In this document: in pieces, positions 20,705-30,178 of the stretch
Numbering within the stretch: the stretch's first letter is position 1
Layout: each line of letters starts with the position of its first letter
Assembly: GCA_022539475.1 (NCBI GenBank)
Contig: VCMS01000070.1
Coordinates: 1-64,000 of the forward strand
Reading direction: 5' to 3'
Length of the DNA: 64,000 bases
Origin: Gracilaria domingensis
Taxonomy: Eukaryota > Rhodophyta > Florideophyceae > Gracilariales > Gracilariaceae
Made by a program: the position numbers and the translations under genes
Notes under the pieces: generated by a model
Databases searched by the model: none
The model's input: the letters and a program-made list of their open reading frames with translations, nothing else
What the model was told of the DNA's origin: nothing

Positions 20705-21678
20705 TGTGGGGCAAACTCGGAAGAGTGAAACCCACCAGACTGTCCGAAGGTCCGCTCTCGTGAGAGATGGCAGACCAGTGACAGAGCCCTCTGTACCACC
20801 GTAACTCGGTTGTAAGGCCGAAGTGGCAACTGGCTATACCTACAGAGGTGATAGGCCACGTGGTGAGGAAACGATGAGAAACTCCAGAGATGGGGTGGTA
20901 TCGGCAACGATGAAACACGACCAACGACAGGTGTAGTCCCGAGAGGGAAAGCAACAGAAAACAACAACCAAACAACACCCACACGCGACGGGTAGGGCCT
21001 CCTCGGCACTGTGCCCGGAGCGGGGCGAGATCCTCCAACGGTAATGCACGGGTTTCCGTAAACACGGCAAAACTCTATACAGAGTCGGATCACTTCGTAA
21101 TGTAGTCCTATACCTCCTCGGTACGACCCTCAGGTCCCGACATCAACGACAGATGTTCCTCAAAGGTACCGAGAGGGTAGGACCACCGTAACCAGACGTG
21201 GCTATACTCGCGAGAGTGATAACCCACGTAGGCGGTTGGCGCCAGAGCCTCACTCGTGTAGAGTCCACTCGGGAGAGCGCTACTCGACAAAGAGTTCACT
21301 TAGAAGTGCTCGGGTTGACTTTACAAAGGTGCTCGCGACGACGAGGTCGAGCTCACCTAAGTAGGTCTAAACTAACTATGTACACGTGGTGCACACCCGC
21401 AGGGGTCCGTACACGTGGCTAGCCCAGTGTCAGGCACCTCAGGCGCACTACCTATTGTCCCGTAATATGCACACACACGGTGGTGTAGTACACGCGTCCA
21501 CCTAGCGGTATTGGCCAGCAATGGCAACCCTGATTACAGGTAACTGTGGGAAAGCCATTCCAAAAGTAACCGCCAAAATTGGGTCCAACTCATAACTCTT
21601 CGTGTGCATCCTCGTATCACTCCCCTGAGTATATGAGGCGCATCATCCTGATAACCACGCAAAATGCGTTGCTCTACA
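20705..21678 (-). repeat. 5' LTR of the gypsy element
   Basis: A 974 bp repeat next to the primer-binding site. It is essentially identical to the 3' LTR, which implies recent integration. The flanking duplication cacac follows at 21679-21683. Confidence 0.95.
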
Positions 21679-21929
21679 CACACCCGACTCTCCGATCACC
21701 CCTCAGCGCCCCACCGTTCCCGCTGTCGCGCCGGTCGCCTCTGCCGCCGCCAAGATAAGTGGAAAGCGTTTGGTTCTTTACTGGAGTTAACTGGTGGAGC
21801 AACAAATATCTGCCATGGCTCAGTAACGTTATGATCACGCTACCGAACTCGTTATTGCTTAGCAACTCCAAAACCTCTTTGGCCGTCGTTGCCGCCTACA
21901 AAACCTGGAGTGCATGGCATCGCTGCTGC

Positions 21930-22454
21930 CTAAAGCGTGTTGTTGTTTTGTAGGCCACCGTCGCCTCGCAATTCCTTAGCCAATTCTTCAGCTGTAGGAG
22001 CTTGCCCCAGGCAAATCTGTTTGGCTCTCTGTCGTTGCCTTGCTTCTAAACGCTTCTTATTTTTCTTCAACCTTTTCGCAATTCTCTTTTTCTCCACCTC
22101 CGATTTCCCATCGGTATCCATTTTCTTGTAGTTGTTTTCGTAATCAACGTAAAACGTGAACTCTTTCTTCTTTAAAGCCTTTCTGCAGCTCGGACATTTA
22201 TCACTTTGCTTTTTTGCGTTCAAACGCTGATGCTCAGCGATTTCAAGAATTTGGTCTTCTTCTGAAAGATTAGAAACATCTGGAAGGCTGGTTACGTTTC
22301 GTTCGTTAACGCTGATCCAATTGGAGATGCAAGAGCTGTGAAACACGTGAGAACAGTTCGTTACCTCCACGAAGCCTTCCAAATCTTGAAGGCATATCGC
22401 ACAACATCTTGGATGACTCAAACGCGGCGTACTAGAACCTGCGCTAGCGTTCAT
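21930..22454 (-). CDS. RING-H2 finger protein (174 aa), probable E3 ubiquitin ligase
   Basis: A small minus-strand gene; ATG 22454 gives MNASAGSS. The C3H2C3 ligands are visible: CAIC at 18-21, C34, H36, H39, C42 and CPSC at 87-90. Such fingers bind two zinc ions and recruit E2 enzymes. The loop between C42 and C87 is 44 residues, far longer than the usual ten or so, and is acidic and polar. The C-terminal 80 residues are Lys/Arg-rich and helical (KKRIAKRLKKNKKRLEARQR) and end in a short acidic tail. There are no membrane segments. The gene lies between the gypsy LTR and the palindrome array, so it could be a host gene or cargo of the neighbouring element. The domain call is firm; the substrate is unknown. 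Confidence 0.85.
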   Translation of the reverse strand: MNASAGSSTPRLSHPRCCAICLQDLEGFVEVTNCSHVFHSSCISNWISVNERNVTSLPDVSNLSEEDQILEIAEHQRLNAKKQSDKCPSCRKALKKKEFTFYVDYENNYKKMDTDGKSEVEKKRIAKRLKKNKKRLEARQRQRAKQICLGQAPTAEELAKELRGDGGLQNNNTL

Positions 22455-22739
22455 TGCGGCAAATGGTCGCTTTCCGAACGCGGATGCGCGCAATGCCCCT
22501 TGAAAGAATATGCTTCCGATCTGGGCACTATCTTGAACTCTTAAGCTTTCAGATGTCGAACCATGCGTGGGTCACAAATTTATTTAATCTGCTACAGATG
22601 TGTGTTTAACAAACTGTTCAAAATGATGGCCCCGCATGTCCATATATCAGCAGTTCATAAATGGCATGAGACGTTAGGTCATGACCTAGGTGCTAAACTA
22701 CAAGGTCACCCAGCATTTAAGTGTCATCGCCACTCGGTT

Positions 22740-23415
22740 CAGAGCACAAGCTGGCTCGACCAGCTCGTGCTCGGATATATTTGTGAGCCATCGTCAGACT
22801 GCCCGGTTCGTCCGGCAGCCTGGCGATGGTTTACGGAGTTAGTGGTAAAGGTGCAAAAGTGCTGGCTCGCCCAGCACTTTTGCACCTCTGCCTCTTTGGG
22901 CAGAGCACGGGCTGGCTTGCCCAGCTCGTGCTCGGATATATTTGTGAGCCATCGCCAGAATGCCCTGCTCGTCCAGCAGCCTGGCGATGGTTCACGGGGT
23001 TAGTGGTAAAGGTGCAAAAGTGCTGGCTCGCCCAGCACTTTTGCACCTCTGCCTCTTTGGGCAGAGCACGGGCTGGCTTGCCCAGCTCGTGCTCTGGTAG
23101 GTGTGTGAGCCATCGCCAGACTGCCCGGCTCGTCCGGCAGTGTGGCGATGGCTCTCGGGGTTAGTGGTAAAGGTGTAAGAGTGCTGGCTCGCCCGGCACT
23201 TTTGCACCTCTGCCTCTTTGGGCAGAGCACGGGCTGGCTTGCCCAGCTCGTGCTCTGGTAGGTGTGTGAGCCATCGCCAGACTGCCCGGCTCGTCCAGCA
23301 GTGTGGCGATGGCGCGCGGGGTTAGTGGCAAAGGTGCAAAAGTGCTGGCTCGCCCGGCACTTTTGCCCCTCTGCCACTTTGGGCAGAGCACGGGCTGGCT
23401 TGTCTAGCTTGTGAG
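22740..23415 (+). repeat. Left palindrome array, about four 161 bp repeats
   Basis: Repeat phase is marked by gctggctcg at 22861, 23022, 23182 and 23343. Each monomer contains three separate inverted repeats able to form hairpins: one around gccatcgcca/tggcgatggc, one around aaagtgctgg/ccagcacttt and one around gagcacgggctgg/ccagctcgtgctc. Monomers differ by scattered substitutions, some compensated on the other hairpin arm. Confidence 0.9.
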
Positions 23416-23593
23416 CCATCACCAGACTGCACTGGTTGGCAGTCTGACAGTTGCTTCAATGAATGCAGAGAGGAACTAATTCTGGCTGCCTCATCAGGAT
23501 CAGGGTGCCGCTGCCGGTTTACGTTCATCTTATCATATGAACGGGAGAGCAATTGGCAAACGACTCTTGAAATGGACCTTACGTTCGAACATT

Positions 23594-24463
23594 TTACTTG
23601 GAGCGAGAGTTACACAACTGTCGAATACTTTGCGACTTGTCTTCCTCCCGGACAAGTCGTAGTAAGGCGCTCATGGAAACTCTCGGTTTCGAGAACAATG
23701 TGAGTTTCTTAACATTTGAAATTCCATAATCCCAGTCTACATCCCGTCCCTCCGTCTCAATCTTTAGGAAAAGTGGTCCATGTTCTGAAACGAACTGTAC
23801 TATATCCTTGAACTTGTAGAACGCTGATTTCTGACCGCTTCGATTCCAATGTTTATCCGTGTAGTTTCTGACGATTGTTCGTCGCGTAGAAGCCCTTAAA
23901 AACAATCTAACGGGCTTAAAGTTCATCGTTTTATCTCCATATCGCCATAATCCTACCACTTCTTCCAATGTAGGCGGTAGATTTGGAATGAATTTGATAG
24001 TTGCAACAGAGGCGCCGACGCACTCTGTATCTGGTGAAGAAACGTGTGTTTCACGAACAAAATCCTGGCCCATATCGAAAACAGTTTGAGAGGTTTGAAT
24101 CGGCATATGACGATCTGCGTATTGGTTACCTACATGGTAATCACGCCTCACGTCTGATTCTGGAATACATTTTTTTGGCGTGCTACGATTCAATCTCTCT
24201 GGATGATAACACTGCTCACTCACGATCTGTCTTCGCCTTTCCAACGTCTTGAAGCGATGCTCCGTCTCTCTTCTCCACACAAAGAATCTGTCTTTATCGA
24301 TCTGATCAGTACCGCAGTTCGCGTCTTTGTTAAACGACGCCATAATCTGGGACCTTAGTTTGGAAAACACAGCATGCTCGTAATCCCAGATCTGGCGTGG
24401 CGGCTTGAATCCTATTCCAGTTCCACCACCCTGAATAGCTGGAACGTAGCCATGACGTTCCAT
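23594..24463 (-). CDS. GCR1_C-like DNA-binding protein (289 aa)
   Basis: Starts at ATG 24463 (MERHGYVPA). Residues 160-225 carry the spacing of a GCR1_C domain: LPPTLEEVVGLWRYG, then KPVRLF, then a KHWNR tryptophan and FYKFKDIVQFV. In yeast Gcr1 this domain binds DNA, and it is fused to the recombinase in many fungal Cryptons. The N-terminal 150 residues are polar and unrecognised. The C-terminal 60 include a Lys/Arg stretch and a short helix. The gene is divergent from the recombinase with about 300 bp between starts, so the two probably share a control region. The most likely role is site recognition for the element. The domain assignment is from memory of the pattern and would need a profile search. 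Confidence 0.65.
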   Translation of the reverse strand: MERHGYVPAIQGGGTGIGFKPPRQIWDYEHAVFSKLRSQIMASFNKDANCGTDQIDKDRFFVWRRETEHRFKTLERRRQIVSEQCYHPERLNRSTPKKCIPESDVRRDYHVGNQYADRHMPIQTSQTVFDMGQDFVRETHVSSPDTECVGASVATIKFIPNLPPTLEEVVGLWRYGDKTMNFKPVRLFLRASTRRTIVRNYTDKHWNRSGQKSAFYKFKDIVQFVSEHGPLFLKIETEGRDVDWDYGISNVKKLTLFSKPRVSMSALLRLVREEDKSQSIRQLCNSRSK

Positions 24464-24760
24464 TGTAGATCTGAAAGTCGAGACAATAGAAGCAAAATCC
24501 CATGAATCTGGATCTGCTGGAAGGGCAAACGTTCAGTGCACTTCCTGTCAGAGAAAGACCCGGAGCTTGATTTTAGTTTTGGAGGGAAACAAGACGACAG
24601 TTGCGATAAAGATACTAAATAAACAGACAAATATGTAGGTTTTGACTTTTGAATATCGTTTTGATGTTGCTTTCCTTCGCATTAGTATGGGGAAATCGCA
24701 GGCTCTCTCCCTATTGTGGATGAAGTCAAGCAATATCTCACTCATTTTCATTCGTCTCAA
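24464..24760. promoter_or_regulatory. Divergent intergenic region between recombinase and GCR1_C-like genes
   Basis: A 297 bp AT-rich gap between two gene starts that point away from each other. It must hold both promoters. No obvious TATA pair or repeat of the 161 bp unit is present in it. Confidence 0.5.
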
Positions 24761-26008
24761 ATGGGCAGCAGGAAGGAAAACAAAGATGATCAAGCTACTG
24801 GGAAAGATTCAAATGAAGGTATCCAACCTGTGATCCGCAAAGGTAGAGGGCGACGCGTTCCCATGGTGCAAGCCTCTGGGTCTGCTTTGAGAAGCAGACA
24901 CGACTTGATTACATCTGCCCATAGCGATGCTACGAAAGCAAACATTGCTCTAGCTGAAAAGGTGCTAGAGAAGTACGTAATTATGAAGAATGCTCCCGAC
25001 CCACAAAAGGTGACACGCAACAGTTCTGAGCTGGTACTGAATCTTTTGGCCGACTATTGTGGATTTGGTACGAAAGAAGCCCTAAAGAACAATACGATGG
25101 GAGCACTTGTTCAAGGGTTAAGACTCGTTTACTCGAAGCATGGTCATTATCAGTCGTGGTATGTTGATAAGAACGGTGAAGCACAAGGAAACCCGCTAAT
25201 CAATAATCCAGATATCGAACGGCTGCGTAAAGCTCATCGTGTGCACTTAGCACGAAACGGTACCTTTAGCCATAGAGCTCGACCACTCACTGTCGAGAAT
25301 ATATGTGATATTGCAGAACAATTCTGGTACGGAAGCGATCGCATTCCCAGTCCACAAGATGTGGCATTACATGCTGTGTTAGTCCTTGGAATTCATCTCG
25401 GTCTGCGGTACGATGAAGTGACCAAATTGAAGGTAGAAAACGTAAGTGTGGGATCGGGTGGTGTTCGATTGGCAATGCGTGAATCTATCAAAAACTCAAC
25501 AGTTGAAAGAGACTATGTACTACGTGAGTGGGATGGTCATAGCGCTATTAGGCTCTCCGTACTTTTGGATCCGTTTCTTGCTCTTTTTTCTTGGCTCGCT
25601 TTGCGTGGGGCCTCTAAGGGGTATTTGTTCTGTGATATTCGTGCCAATACCGACCTTTTTATGCTGAATCAAGCAAAGCCCTGGCATGTCAAAAGCTTTA
25701 CGAATGTTCTTCGTCAAAGTTTGCGTCAAATCGGTGTTGGAGATTGCGACATTCCGTCGTACTCGGGACACTCCATGAAACGCGGCTGTGTTCAATTATA
25801 TCGCTCCTTGGGTTTACGCGATGAGATGGTTATGCAGCTTATACAAATGTCTGGTCCGAACGCTTTTCACAACTATTGCGCAGCCTACAACGATTGTGCC
25901 CCGCCTGATCTGCCCAGATTCGCATCTGTTGAAGATTTTCTGCAGCATGCAAAAACATTGACCGTAGAAAACGAGGCTCACCATCGTAAGTCTCAACCTT
26001 CGTCATAA
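24761..26008 (+). CDS. Crypton-like tyrosine recombinase (415 aa)
   Basis: Starts at ATG 24761 (MGSRKENKDD). A basic N-terminus leads to a helical core-binding region (about 60-170) and then the catalytic domain. The box I arginine is in HLGLRYDE (R216). A candidate beta-strand lysine is K244 in ESIKNS. H337 and R341 are in GHSMKRG. The nucleophile is probably Y372 in FHNYCAAY, with Y376 as the alternative. These are the R-K-HxxR-Y residues of the family that cut and rejoin DNA through a 3'-phosphotyrosine. The second box II His/Trp is not obvious. No zinc or GCR1_C domain is fused to it; that partner is the divergent neighbour. The frame is intact, so the element may be, or recently was, active. 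Confidence 0.85.
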   Translation: MGSRKENKDDQATGKDSNEGIQPVIRKGRGRRVPMVQASGSALRSRHDLITSAHSDATKANIALAEKVLEKYVIMKNAPDPQKVTRNSSELVLNLLADYCGFGTKEALKNNTMGALVQGLRLVYSKHGHYQSWYVDKNGEAQGNPLINNPDIERLRKAHRVHLARNGTFSHRARPLTVENICDIAEQFWYGSDRIPSPQDVALHAVLVLGIHLGLRYDEVTKLKVENVSVGSGGVRLAMRESIKNSTVERDYVLREWDGHSAIRLSVLLDPFLALFSWLALRGASKGYLFCDIRANTDLFMLNQAKPWHVKSFTNVLRQSLRQIGVGDCDIPSYSGHSMKRGCVQLYRSLGLRDEMVMQLIQMSGPNAFHNYCAAYNDCAPPDLPRFASVEDFLQHAKTLTVENEAHHRKSQPSS

Positions 26009-26282
26009 TCTTCATAGTTTCTTTAGACATTACATATGAACATTATTCTAAGGTGTAAAAGATAAGGACCTCTGAGTAACACGTTTGTTTGCAGAGAGTT
26101 CATTTTCGTCCACATCCTTCAGCATCATCTACTTCTAGGAGCAATCATTGACTCACACATATGGAAATGAGAAACCCAATCGTGCGAAATGTTCAAATCC
26201 ATTAATGCACACTGCCAACCACCATGAAGACATTCTTAATTGGGCCAAACCCTATGCTCAGATTCACACACAAATCAGAGCA

Positions 26283-27236
26283 TGAGGTGGGGAAGCCATC
26301 TCGTGCTCCTTTGCCAATAACCCCGAGAGCCATCACCACACTGCCGGACGAGCCGGGCAGTCTGGCGATGGCTCACACACCTACCAGAGCACGAGCTGGG
26401 CAAGCCAGCTCGTGCTCTGCCCAAAGTGGCATAGGTGCAAAAGTGCTGGGCGAGCCAGCAATTTTGCACCTTTACCACTAACCCCGTGAACCATCGCCAG
26501 GCTGCTGGACAAGCCGGGCAGTCTGGCGATGGCTCACACACCTACCTGAGCACGAGCTGGGCAAGCCAGCTTTTGCTCTGCCCAAAGTGGCTGAGGTGCA
26601 ATAGTGCTGGACGAGCCAGCACTCTTACACCTTTGCCACTAACCCCGAGAGCCATCGCCACACTCCCAGACGAGCCGGGCAGTCTGGCGATGGCTCACAC
26701 ACCTACCAGAGCACGAGCTGGGCAAGCCAGCCCGTGCTCTGCCCAAAGAGGCAGAGGTGCAAAAGTGCTGGGCGAGCCAGCACTTTTGCACCTTTACCAC
26801 TAACCCCGTGAACCATCGCCAGGCTGCTGGACGAGCCGGGCAGTCTGGCGATGGCTCACACACCTACCAGAGCACGAGCTGGGCAAGCCAGTCCGTGCTC
26901 TGCCCAAAGGTGAAGAGGTGCAAAAGTGCTGGACAAGCCACCACTTTTACACTTATGCCTCTAACTTCGGGAGCCATCGCCACACTGCCGGACGAGCTGG
27001 GCAGGCTGGCGATGGCTCACACACCTACAATAGCATTCGCTGGGAAAGCCATCTTGTTCTCTGCCCAAAGTGGCAGAGGTGCAAAAGTGCTGGGCAAGCT
27101 AGCATTTTTTAGTTTTTGCCACTAATCTCGCCAGTCATCGTCAGACTTCAAAAAGAGCTAGGTAGTCTGGTGATGGCTCACAACATAACCAGAACACAAG
27201 CTGTAGAAGCCAGATTGTGATATGACCAGAGTGGCA
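26283..27236 (-). repeat. Right palindrome array, about six 161 bp repeats, inverted to the left array
   Basis: The plus strand reads the reverse complement of the left array. Outer monomers from about 26950 rightward are increasingly degenerate, as expected at the edge of a tandem array that is homogenised from its middle. Inner monomers are close to the left-array sequence. Confidence 0.9.
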
Positions 27237-28049
27237 TTGATACGAATTATGAGAGAGTTTGGATTTGTAAGCCTCTGTTACAATCTCTACGAGTCATGAT
27301 CAGGCTGTATTTAGTCACACTGTTTGATAGTGTGTTACGCTCATATTGAATTAAAAGCAGTAGAAACTTGGTTATGAGTACTTTCAATGTAGTTATTTGC
27401 CGTATACTGCAGGGTTTGCAAAGTTTGAAATAACGAAACAAATGAGTCTATGGTTTGTTGAGATCCGTGGAATTTATTGGTTCCTTTGTAACAATTTGGT
27501 TCTTGTTTCTTAGTAAGATCGACAATTTGTTATGACGTAGTCGTACGTTGCTAAGTTATTCCTCCAGAAGTGGCTTACATTGTAAGCTTTGAGATGGATT
27601 TGAATTAAACCTTTCAAAAAGTGAACTCTAAATTTGAAACTTTCTACTGCAGGGTATGAAAGTCGTTTTGGCGGCTACCAGATATGGGCAGCTACGTCGC
27701 TATAGTTTATTGGTGTAAGCTTTGGTCACGCAGTTATCTGTGAGAACCGTAGTGCACCGTGCAGCACGGTTCTTTTTGGACAATAATCCTACATTATTAT
27801 TTTATTTTGCACTGTAAGCGCGTTCAGACTGCTCGCTGCAGTTGCCGAGCAAAGGTGTTTCCCTCACTTCGCCGTGCGTGCAACACCTCATTTGCTTGTC
27901 TGTTGTGCCTTGCGCTGAGAAGATGACAATCTTATTTGTGTTCAACGAGCCAAGTCATGTTGCACACTCACAACTCGATCCAGTTGTCCCTCTCTTGAGC
28001 AACACTCATTCGCAGTGCGCCTGCGTTCGTACCAACTGTTTCAATGCTA
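27237..28049. other. No gene recognised
   Basis: AT-rich DNA between the right array and the secreted-protein gene. No long frame, RNA gene or repeat of the neighbouring families is visible. It presumably holds the 3' UTR of the minus-strand gene that follows. Confidence 0.5.
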
Positions 28050-29054
28050 CTAGTCCAGCGTGTGATACACCACACGCATTGGCATGAACAGGCCCTCTGT
28101 GGCCCCTCCAAATGCAGTCTCAGCAAAGTAAGACGCAACGGCGTACGAAATGGAACGCGCGCCCCTATGCACCGCTCCCAACACGTCAAACGTGAGAATA
28201 TCCAGATTCGGGGCGGTAGTACCGCTGAAAACATTATCGCCAAGGAACTCGCCATCGATGTAAAAGTACTCGCCCTTGTACGCATCGCCTTCGAACGCAA
28301 CGACCGTTGTCCTTGCCACCGACGTCGACTGATTGCCCGCAATGCAGTGCACGTGATTCTCATACACGTCCTGCGGGTACGTAAACGTGAAGTCGTCCAC
28401 GCAGAGGTTTACGCGCGCAGCCGGAAGGTCGCGCCGCTCGTAGACAACGGCAAGAGACCACGCAGCATACGCGCTGTTATACTCGCAGTAGGGTTCCTCG
28501 TTGTCAAACCAGAAGTGGCCAACCGTGTACAAACCGCTGCTGTTCACCGCGGCGGTTACGTCTGCCCAGGCGCCGTAGAACCTGAGGAAGTTGCTGTATC
28601 CGTCCACATACGTCCGGTTGGCCGCCACCGCAACGCCGTTCAACGAGGCTGTGACGTGCTTCTCTATGAGATGCCCCGACGCAGGCCAGTACAGAATGGC
28701 CTTCTTGACACTTGCGCCCGGCGGGATGTTCAGCGTGGCGGAGCTCGTCTGCGAGTGCTCGCAGTTGGTGCGGTCCTCGCTCTGGCTCTGAGAGTTGCCA
28801 ATCACCACGTAGTCTCCCGGCCCGTCAAACGAGAAGCAGTCGTTCTGGCGACATGGCGCGTCTTTCAGCAGCGGGCGGGCGGGCGCGGCGTGGGCCTCGC
28901 AGCGAGCTGCGAGATCGCGGCCTCGGTCGAACGCAGCTTCGCAAATCTGCTCGGCGCGGAGCGGCGCGCGGTGCGCCACGTGGATGTGCGAGGCGGCGGC
29001 GGCGAGACGCAGAAGGCACAGGAAGGCGGACAGGCGCGGCGCGGCGCGGCGCAT
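28050..29054 (-). CDS. Secreted protein (334 aa), bacterial-surface-protein-like beta domain
   Basis: I choose ATG 29054 because it starts a signal peptide, MRRAAPRLSAFLCLLRLAAAASH; the frame is open upstream, but that part is Arg-rich and unlike coding sequence. The mature chain has several Cys (for example DAPCRQNDC, DRTNC, VNLCVDD, VHCIAG) and N-glycosylation sequons NRT, NSS and NQS. The segment AILYWPASG, then AWADVTAAV, YTVGHFWFD and SLAVVYERRD resembles repeated beta-sandwich domains in large bacterial surface proteins (DUF3344-like, from memory, low confidence). No membrane anchor follows. It probably works in the cell wall or outside the cell; the ligand is unknown. GC is higher in the 5' end than in the body. 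Confidence 0.75.
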   Translation of the reverse strand: MRRAAPRLSAFLCLLRLAAAASHIHVAHRAPLRAEQICEAAFDRGRDLAARCEAHAAPARPLLKDAPCRQNDCFSFDGPGDYVVIGNSQSQSEDRTNCEHSQTSSATLNIPPGASVKKAILYWPASGHLIEKHVTASLNGVAVAANRTYVDGYSNFLRFYGAWADVTAAVNSSGLYTVGHFWFDNEEPYCEYNSAYAAWSLAVVYERRDLPAARVNLCVDDFTFTYPQDVYENHVHCIAGNQSTSVARTTVVAFEGDAYKGEYFYIDGEFLGDNVFSGTTAPNLDILTFDVLGAVHRGARSISYAVASYFAETAFGGATEGLFMPMRVVYHTLD

Positions 29055-29669
29055 GATGGCGGACTGGGGCCGCCGGCGTTGCAGCGCGGCGGCGAGGCGG
29101 CGGGGGGCGGCCGGAAGTCGTACCTTCGCACACCGGGCAGGAAGTCTCCCGCTCGGAAAGCTTACGTGCCCCCGTTTCGCTGCTTGTTGCCTCAAGCTCA
29201 TTGGCCACGGAGTTGCTTCAGGTCAAGTGGCGGCGGATTAGAAAAGATTTCTCAAACGCCGAAAACTTTGGCTCTCAGAGCAAAGAAGCCCAAATGAAGA
29301 CTCCGCGGAAAAGGAAACTTGTTTCAAGTTTGGAAACACCGCGCTACACGTAGAACCGACGTACAAGTTAGCCACGCAAGGAATACACTGTATAATATTA
29401 TATACATAATATCTTTAATGTTACACTTCATAAACGAAACTGCTTCCTCGTCACCAACGCTACCAAAGGTACCGCCCAACCGAATCCAGCCGAAGCTTTC
29501 TCCAACATTATAGCCGTCCCTGATCCCCTCAGCTAGGTTACAGCGTATATTACAACCATTGTCATCATGCTTGTCAACGCCGTCCCCTCTCGCCGCAACG
29601 ACATCCAAAGCCGTTCTCCCTGGCTTTGCTTCAACATAAAGCCCTCATCATACTCATAATTTCCACCAA
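29055..29669. other. Divergent intergenic region
   Basis: Lies between the start of the secreted-protein gene (minus) and the start of the Cys-rich membrane-protein gene (plus). The left part is very GC-rich and the right part AT-rich. No repeat or RNA gene was seen. Both promoters must lie here. Confidence 0.5.
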
Positions 29670-30178
29670 ATGCTCTCCTTCATTTTGCGTCTAACGCTAA
29701 TACTTTCGTGCCTTAATGGACGCATTCCCCTTCGCCAAGTACTCGCTCACCAGCTCGATTTCTTCACGTACGACGATGTCAACCTCATACTCAGCCGACA
29801 GTATCCATTCTGGCCACTTTAAGTTTCCATTCCACCATCTAATGTCACCGGTCTCATCGGCGACGATTGTAACGGCACTTCCGAATGCATTGCACCGCGA
29901 ATGTGCGAAAACTGCGCATCTCCCCCGTGCTACTGCACCGCTCTGGCAGATTTTTCCCTCTGCTCATCCTCGAACGATTGCCATCCTGGAGAGTACTGTA
30001 TGTGGTCCCCAAACATGGGCGTCACGTCTGGAAGTTGCCTCAGTTTCCGCAGACTCGGGCAACAAGCTCAAGTACTGCAACAACCTGTTGAATCTGTGCA
30101 CCCCATGCTTGGTCTTGGTCGATCAGGCGATCGATGCTTTTCACTCTCCGACTGCCATGGCGGCCGAAACTGTGTCGG
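29670..30178 (+). pseudogene. Cys-rich membrane protein, 5' part (decayed host gene)
   Basis: ATG 29670 gives a signal-peptide-like start, MLSFILRLTLILSCLNG. The same frame runs on through LDFFTYDDVNLILSRQYPFW and then a cysteine-rich ectodomain. A module of the form CSSSNDCHPGEYC recurs as CFSLSDCHGGRNC, and a third (CSSNSDCVSSDEVC) follows beyond the inserted element. One in-frame TAA (29820-29822) interrupts the frame before the first module. The frame ends at 30178, where the LTR element begins, and resumes in the equivalent codon phase at 32242. I do not recognise the family. The design is an extracellular Cys-rich head on a membrane-spanning body. Confidence 0.7.

Larger units (their letters stand above)
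9724..21678 (-). mobile_element. Ty3/gypsy chromovirus-type LTR retrotransposon, looks largely whole
   Basis: An 11,955 bp element on the minus strand. It has 974 bp LTRs beginning TG and ending CA, and flanking 5 bp target duplications cacac at 9719-9723 and 21679-21683. In transcription order the parts are 5' LTR, PBS, gag, pol (protease, RT, RNase H, integrase), a chromodomain segment, an antisense ORF, a polypurine tract and 3' LTR. The two LTRs differ at one base that I can find, so the insertion is very recent. The main frames are long and open. The element looks whole or nearly so, with at most one or two interruptions. Confidence 0.95.
22740..27236. mobile_element. Crypton-like tyrosine-recombinase element between inverted palindrome arrays
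   Basis: Two arrays of the same 161 bp repeat, in opposite orientation, flank a divergent gene pair: a tyrosine recombinase (plus) and a GCR1_C-like DNA-binding protein (minus). Cryptons are DNA elements mobilised by a tyrosine recombinase, and in fungal members the same protein carries a GCR1_C domain. Here the two functions sit in separate genes. No reverse transcriptase is present, which argues against DIRS. True ends and target duplications are not established; the arrays may lie inside or outside the mobile unit. Confidence 0.65.

Noticed and set aside
22740-23415. CRISPR-like array
   Set aside because: The spacing is a 161 bp tandem monomer with no unique spacers and no cas genes. The genome is eukaryotic.
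22740-27236. DIRS-type retrotransposon
   Set aside because: A tyrosine recombinase is present, but there is no reverse transcriptase or RNase H anywhere between the arrays.
28044-29297. 417-codon plus-strand frame opposite the secreted-protein gene
   Set aside because: Arg-rich antisense shadow. The minus-strand frame has a signal peptide, cysteines and sequons.
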